NCBI GenBank assembly: GCA_023678885.1
Contig: CM042986.1
Coordinates: forward strand, 1,302,001 to 1,366,000
Source: Pogostemon cablin
Taxonomy: Eukaryota > Streptophyta > Magnoliopsida > Lamiales > Lamiaceae
DNA length: 64,000 nt
Direction of reading: 5' to 3'
Shown: positions 61,841 to 64,000 of the stretch, piece by piece
How positions within the stretch are numbered: the stretch's first letter is position 1
How the letters are laid out: each line of letters opens with the position of its first letter
Translations under genes and position numbers: made by a program
The notes under the pieces: model-generated
Told to the model about the DNA's origin: nothing
Database searches by the model: none
Seen by the model: only the letters and a program-made list of their open reading frames with translations

Positions 61841-63937
61841 ATGGCAGCGGCGATGGCACATCTGCCGCAAAACCTCACCCCCAAACTCCTCATTCGTCTC
61901 CTTAAATCGGAGAAGAATCTCAACTCCGCTCTCAGCCTCTTCAACGCAGCCACCACCCACCCCAATTACACACATTCCGCCGCCGTCTTCCACCATATCC
62001 TCCGCCGTCTTTCTGCCTCCGTGGACCCCAAACACCTTCCTTACACCTCCTGCATCGTTGACCTCATCCGCCTCCAGAAATGCCCTTGCTCCGAAGACAC
62101 AGCATTATCTGTTTTGAAAATTTACTCACGCAATCATATGGTGGACCAAGCTATGGAAGTTTTCCAGAAAATGAAGGAAATATTTGGCTGTGAACCTGGG
62201 GTGAGGTCTTATAATTGTCTGATGAATGGATTAGTGGAATCGAATCAGTTAAGTAAAGCGGAGGTGTTCTCCAGACATTTTCGGTCAATGGGCGTACCTC
62301 CGAATTTACAAACTCTCAACACTATGATCAAAGTTGCTTGTAAAAAGGGGGATTTCGATAAAGCAAGAATGTTGATCGACAATATGTGGACTAGTGATTT
62401 GATTCCAGATGTTTATAGTTATGGCACTTTGATCAATGGGTTAGCTAAAAGGGGGGATTTAGATGAGGCCGTGGAAGTGTTTGATGAAATGCTTGACAGA
62501 GACCTGAGGCCTGATGTTACGTGTTATAACATGCTAATTGATGGGTTTTTTAGAAAAGGTGATAATATGGGTGCTAATAATATATGGGAGAGGTTAACAA
62601 AAGATTCGTGGGTTTACCCAAATATTGTCACGTATAATGTTATGATCAGCGGCTTGTGTAAGTGCGGAAGGTTCAGCGAGGGCCTGAAATTGTGGGATAG
62701 GATGAGAAAGAATGAGCGGAAAATGGATTTATACACGTACAGTGCTTTAATTCATGGGCTATCCAAGTCAGGTGACATTGAAGGAGCAGAGAGGGTTTAT
62801 CAGGCAATGGCTGAAAGCAAGATATTACCTGATCCTGCTGTGTATAATACAATGCTCAACGGATTTTTTAGTGCTCGGAGGATTAGCAGTTGTTTTGAAA
62901 TGTGGGAGTTGATGGGGAAGGAGGGCACTCGAAATGTTATCAGTTTTAATATAATGATGAAAGGGCTCTTCGAGAATGGTGACATAAATGGAGTTATTTC
63001 TATCTGGGAGCTTATGAAGGAGAGTGGTTTAGTTGCTGATTCTACAACTTATGGAATTTTAGTTCATGGATTTTGTGAGAATGGGTATAGTAACCAGAGT
63101 TTACGCGTGTTGAAGGCTGCTGAGGAGAAAGGTGCTGTTCTAGATGCATTCGCTTACTCTGCAATGATCAATGGGTTGTGTAAAGAATCAAAATTAGATG
63201 AAGCAGTTTCTGTGCTGAAAGGCATGATCAAAGGTGGCTATAAGCCAAATGCTCATGTTTATAATGCTCTAATAAATGGCTTTGTTGGTGCTTCTAAGTT
63301 TGAGGATGCAATTAGGGTGTTCTGTGAAATGGAGAGTACACACTGTTCCCCTACCATTGTTACCTACATTACTATGATAAATGGATTATGCAGGGCTAAA
63401 AGATTCAATGAAACCTATGACCTTGTGAAGGAAATGCTAGAGAGAGGATTGAAGCCAGATGTTATCACTTACAGTGTGCTGATAAAAGGTTTATGTTTGG
63501 ACCATCAAGTAGAGATGGCTCTTAAATTGTGGAATCGGGTAATTAACAAAGGTTTTAAACCTGATGTACAGATGCACAACATTTTGATTCATGGCCTGTG
63601 TTCTGTTGGCAAAACCCAACTTGCTGTGCCACTATATTTGGAGATGAATCACAGGAACTGTGCCCCGAGTCTTGTCACCCACAATACCCTTATGGAAGGT
63701 TTTTACAAAGAAGGCGACTTACTGAATGCTTCTGTAATCTGGGCTCGCATATTAAGAAATGGGCTACAGCCAGATATTATTTCCTACAACATTACTCTTA
63801 AGGGTCTTTGTTCTTGCAATAGAATATCTGTTGCCATCTTATTCTTTCACAACGCCTTGATGAATAAAATTGTTCCTACTGTAATTACATGGAACATACT
63901 CGTCAGAGCTGTTGTTCAACCTGGGGCTCTAAAGTGA
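61841..63937 (+). CDS. P-class pentatricopeptide repeat protein
   Basis: Intronless 698-residue ORF, as usual for this family, made of about 17 tandem 35-residue PPR motifs from about residue 75 to near the C-terminus. Examples include PDVYSYGTLINGLAKRGDLD, PDVTCYNMLIDGFFRKGD, PNIVTYNVMISGLCKCGRF and PDVITYSVLIKGLC. There is no E, DYW or SMR extension, so it is P-class, an RNA-binding protein expected in mitochondria or chloroplasts. The N-terminus (LTPKLLIRLLKSEKN) and end (PTVITWNILVRAVV) match, from memory, Arabidopsis At3g09060. The second Met, at 61853, corresponds better to that protein's start, so translation may begin there. The N-terminal targeting signal is weak. The gene is intact, next to the OCTOPUS-like gene as in Arabidopsis, apart from the repeat block and ELM2 fragment between them. 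Confidence 0.94.
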   Translation: MAAAMAHLPQNLTPKLLIRLLKSEKNLNSALSLFNAATTHPNYTHSAAVFHHILRRLSASVDPKHLPYTSCIVDLIRLQKCPCSEDTALSVLKIYSRNHMVDQAMEVFQKMKEIFGCEPGVRSYNCLMNGLVESNQLSKAEVFSRHFRSMGVPPNLQTLNTMIKVACKKGDFDKARMLIDNMWTSDLIPDVYSYGTLINGLAKRGDLDEAVEVFDEMLDRDLRPDVTCYNMLIDGFFRKGDNMGANNIWERLTKDSWVYPNIVTYNVMISGLCKCGRFSEGLKLWDRMRKNERKMDLYTYSALIHGLSKSGDIEGAERVYQAMAESKILPDPAVYNTMLNGFFSARRISSCFEMWELMGKEGTRNVISFNIMMKGLFENGDINGVISIWELMKESGLVADSTTYGILVHGFCENGYSNQSLRVLKAAEEKGAVLDAFAYSAMINGLCKESKLDEAVSVLKGMIKGGYKPNAHVYNALINGFVGASKFEDAIRVFCEMESTHCSPTIVTYITMINGLCRAKRFNETYDLVKEMLERGLKPDVITYSVLIKGLCLDHQVEMALKLWNRVINKGFKPDVQMHNILIHGLCSVGKTQLAVPLYLEMNHRNCAPSLVTHNTLMEGFYKEGDLLNASVIWARILRNGLQPDIISYNITLKGLCSCNRISVAILFFHNALMNKIVPTVITWNILVRAVVQPGALK

Positions 63938-64000
63938 TTCATTTCCCCATACATTTGGAGGTAAAATTGCTTTTCTACTCGTGCATATCCCCTATTTTGT

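Noticed and set aside
61790..62035. Glycine-rich minus-strand ORF opposite the start of the PPR gene
   Set aside because: Antisense shadow of the Pro/Thr/Ser-rich N-terminal PPR coding sequence.
1..64000. CRISPR arrays, operons, phage, toxin or defence systems
   Set aside because: Intron-containing eukaryotic plant genes throughout; nothing resembling such systems was found.

Overview
This is a nuclear genomic window from a dicot plant. It has spliced genes with GT-AG introns, plastid-targeted proteins, a pentatricopeptide-repeat gene, the OCTOPUS/DUF740 family and telo-box/site II promoter motifs, and the space between genes is very AT-rich. The species cannot be fixed from the sequence; an asterid would fit but is not shown.

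Layout, left to right. A compact gene-rich half (1-40.4 kb) holds: ribosomal protein eL33/RPL35A (+), an SSUH2-like zinc-finger protein (-), the HAKAI-type RING E3 ligase (+), a reticulon-like ER protein (-), the plastid acetyl-CoA carboxylase alpha-carboxyltransferase (+), DEX1 (+), a small DUF962/Mpo1-like membrane protein (-), a plastid anion/phosphate transporter of the PHT4 family (-), and a large WDR62/MAPKBP1-like WD40 protein (+). A gene-poor, AT-rich half (40.4-64 kb) holds only an intact OCTOPUS/DUF740 gene (+), a damaged ELM2/ARID2-like fragment (-) and an intact PPR gene (+). These are separated by repeat-derived DNA that includes a TRIM retrotransposon, MITE-like elements and a 500-base assembly gap (57861-58360).

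I assembled the exon structures by hand, checking reading phase at every junction. Most junctions are canonical. Exceptions are a GC-AG intron in the WD40 gene and a damaged acceptor in the carboxyltransferase gene. The ELM2 gene carries an in-frame stop and no visible 5' part.

The genes are not a pathway. They are unrelated housekeeping and developmental genes. The striking point is gene order: from memory, the same neighbours occur in two separate Arabidopsis blocks (about At2g38000-38070 and At3g09060-09090), which this window appears to combine. I found no CRISPR array, tRNA or rRNA gene, and no convincing unknown gene system. The items of most interest are evolutionary (combined synteny, gene decay, splice-site change) and regulatory (upstream ORFs).
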